From positions 186,001 to 250,000 of the forward strand of contig NZ_LHZV01000067.1 in NCBI RefSeq assembly GCF_001581005.1: DNA of 64,000 nucleotides, given 5' to 3'. Under the pieces are notes generated by a model that saw only the letters and a list, made by a program, of their open reading frames with translations, did no database searches and was not told the DNA's origin. A program made the translations under genes and the position numbers. This DNA comes from Acetobacter orleanensis. GTDB lineage: Bacteria; Pseudomonadota; Alphaproteobacteria; Acetobacterales; Acetobacteraceae. This document shows positions 63,692 to 64,000 of the stretch, piece by piece. How positions within the stretch are numbered: position 1 is the stretch's first letter; every line of letters begins with the position of its first letter.

Positions 63692-64000
63692 ATGCCTCAG
63701 TCTCTTGTCCGCTCCCTTGATTTTGCGCCGCTTGTGCCGGTCTGGCTGCTGGAAACACTGGCCGGTCTGGCCGTGCTCCTGTGCCTCTACGCGCTCCTGC
63801 GGCGCACAAAAGGCGCGTTCTTCCGGCTTGCGGCCCTGCTGTCCGTTCTGGTGTGGCTTGCCGGACCGCAGCGCCTGCATGAAAGCTGGCACAGGCTGCC
63901 AGAAACGGCTTTGCTGCTGGTGGATCAGTCCCCTTCCATGTCCATCGGCCAACGCTCAGCCATTGCCCGGCAGGCCGCCAGCACACTGGCGCAGGCACAC
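63692..64000 (+). CDS. Membrane protein with VWA-like motif, cut by window end
   Basis: An open frame from the ATG at 63692, just past the DUF4159 stop, to the last base (103 residues seen). It has two membrane helices (VPVWLLETLAGLAVLLCLYA; then FFRLAALLSVLVWLAG) and then LLLVDQSPSMSIGQ, the D-x-S-x-S metal-binding motif of a VWA domain. It is likely the fourth gene of the MoxR cluster. Its C-terminal part lies beyond the window. Confidence 0.8.
   Translation, partial: MPQSLVRSLDFAPLVPVWLLETLAGLAVLLCLYALLRRTKGAFFRLAALLSVLVWLAGPQRLHESWHRLPETALLLVDQSPSMSIGQRSAIARQAASTLAQAH

Overview
The window is a GC-rich alphaproteobacterial chromosome segment, most likely from an acetic acid bacterium (Acetobacteraceae). 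I infer this from protein style and gene order only: a CarD regulator, the lptFG-lptD-surA-rsmA order, a YqeY/dnaG/rpoD block, a gpmI-envC-ctpA-yibQ-rppH block and a DUF1285-cca / moxR-DUF58-DUF4159 divergence. There are no rRNA or tRNA genes, no recognisable insertion sequence or prophage, and no CRISPR array. Nearly everything is housekeeping. The first ~2.7 kb looks more accessory: an AT-rich chagasin-type protease inhibitor, a small esterase and an AraC/GyrI regulator.

Layout. 1-4 kb: protease inhibitor, esterase, AraC regulator and S-formylglutathione hydrolase, all on the minus strand. 4-7.3 kb: bestrophin-like channel, CarD, and a TPR/glycosyltransferase-like protein. 7.3-12.6 kb: lipoprotein, LpoA-like periplasmic protein divergent from rsmI, a flavoprotein and a GST. 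12.7-14.7 kb: minC (frameshifted), minD, minE. 14.8-19 kb: GntR regulator and ABC exporter divergent from cysG. 19.3-22 kb: porin and aldo/keto reductase. 22-30 kb: outer-membrane biogenesis operon lptF-lptG-lptD-surA-rsmA, then an SPFH protein. 30-33 kb (minus): cyclopropane synthase and the rpsF-rpsR-rplI operon. 33-38.4 kb (minus): yqeY, dnaG, rpoD and a GNAT gene. 38.5-46.7 kb: carA, carB, greA, threonine ammonia-lyase, gpmI. 46.7-51.6 kb: envC-like, ctpA, yibQ-like, rppH. 51.7-54.5 kb (minus): EmrAB-type efflux pump. 54.6-58.4 kb (minus): DUF1285, cca and an MsbA-like ABC exporter. 58.4-64 kb: moxR, DUF58, DUF4159 and a truncated VWA-like membrane protein running off the end.

Most notable: carA encodes an extra N-terminal helix-turn-helix-like domain joined by a Pro/Ser-rich linker to the glutaminase subunit, and two 17-bp palindromes that are exact reverse complements of each other lie just upstream, between carA and the divergent yqeY. 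This suggests that the pyrimidine/arginine enzyme binds its own promoter. Other points of interest are a one-base frameshift in a C7 run of minC, an unresolved rsmI start at a 12-bp tandem repeat, a TTGCTC hexamer array, a 13-bp inverted repeat spanning the gpmI start, a TetR-type palindrome before the efflux operon with no local TetR gene, and an orphan minus-strand terminator before the porin gene.
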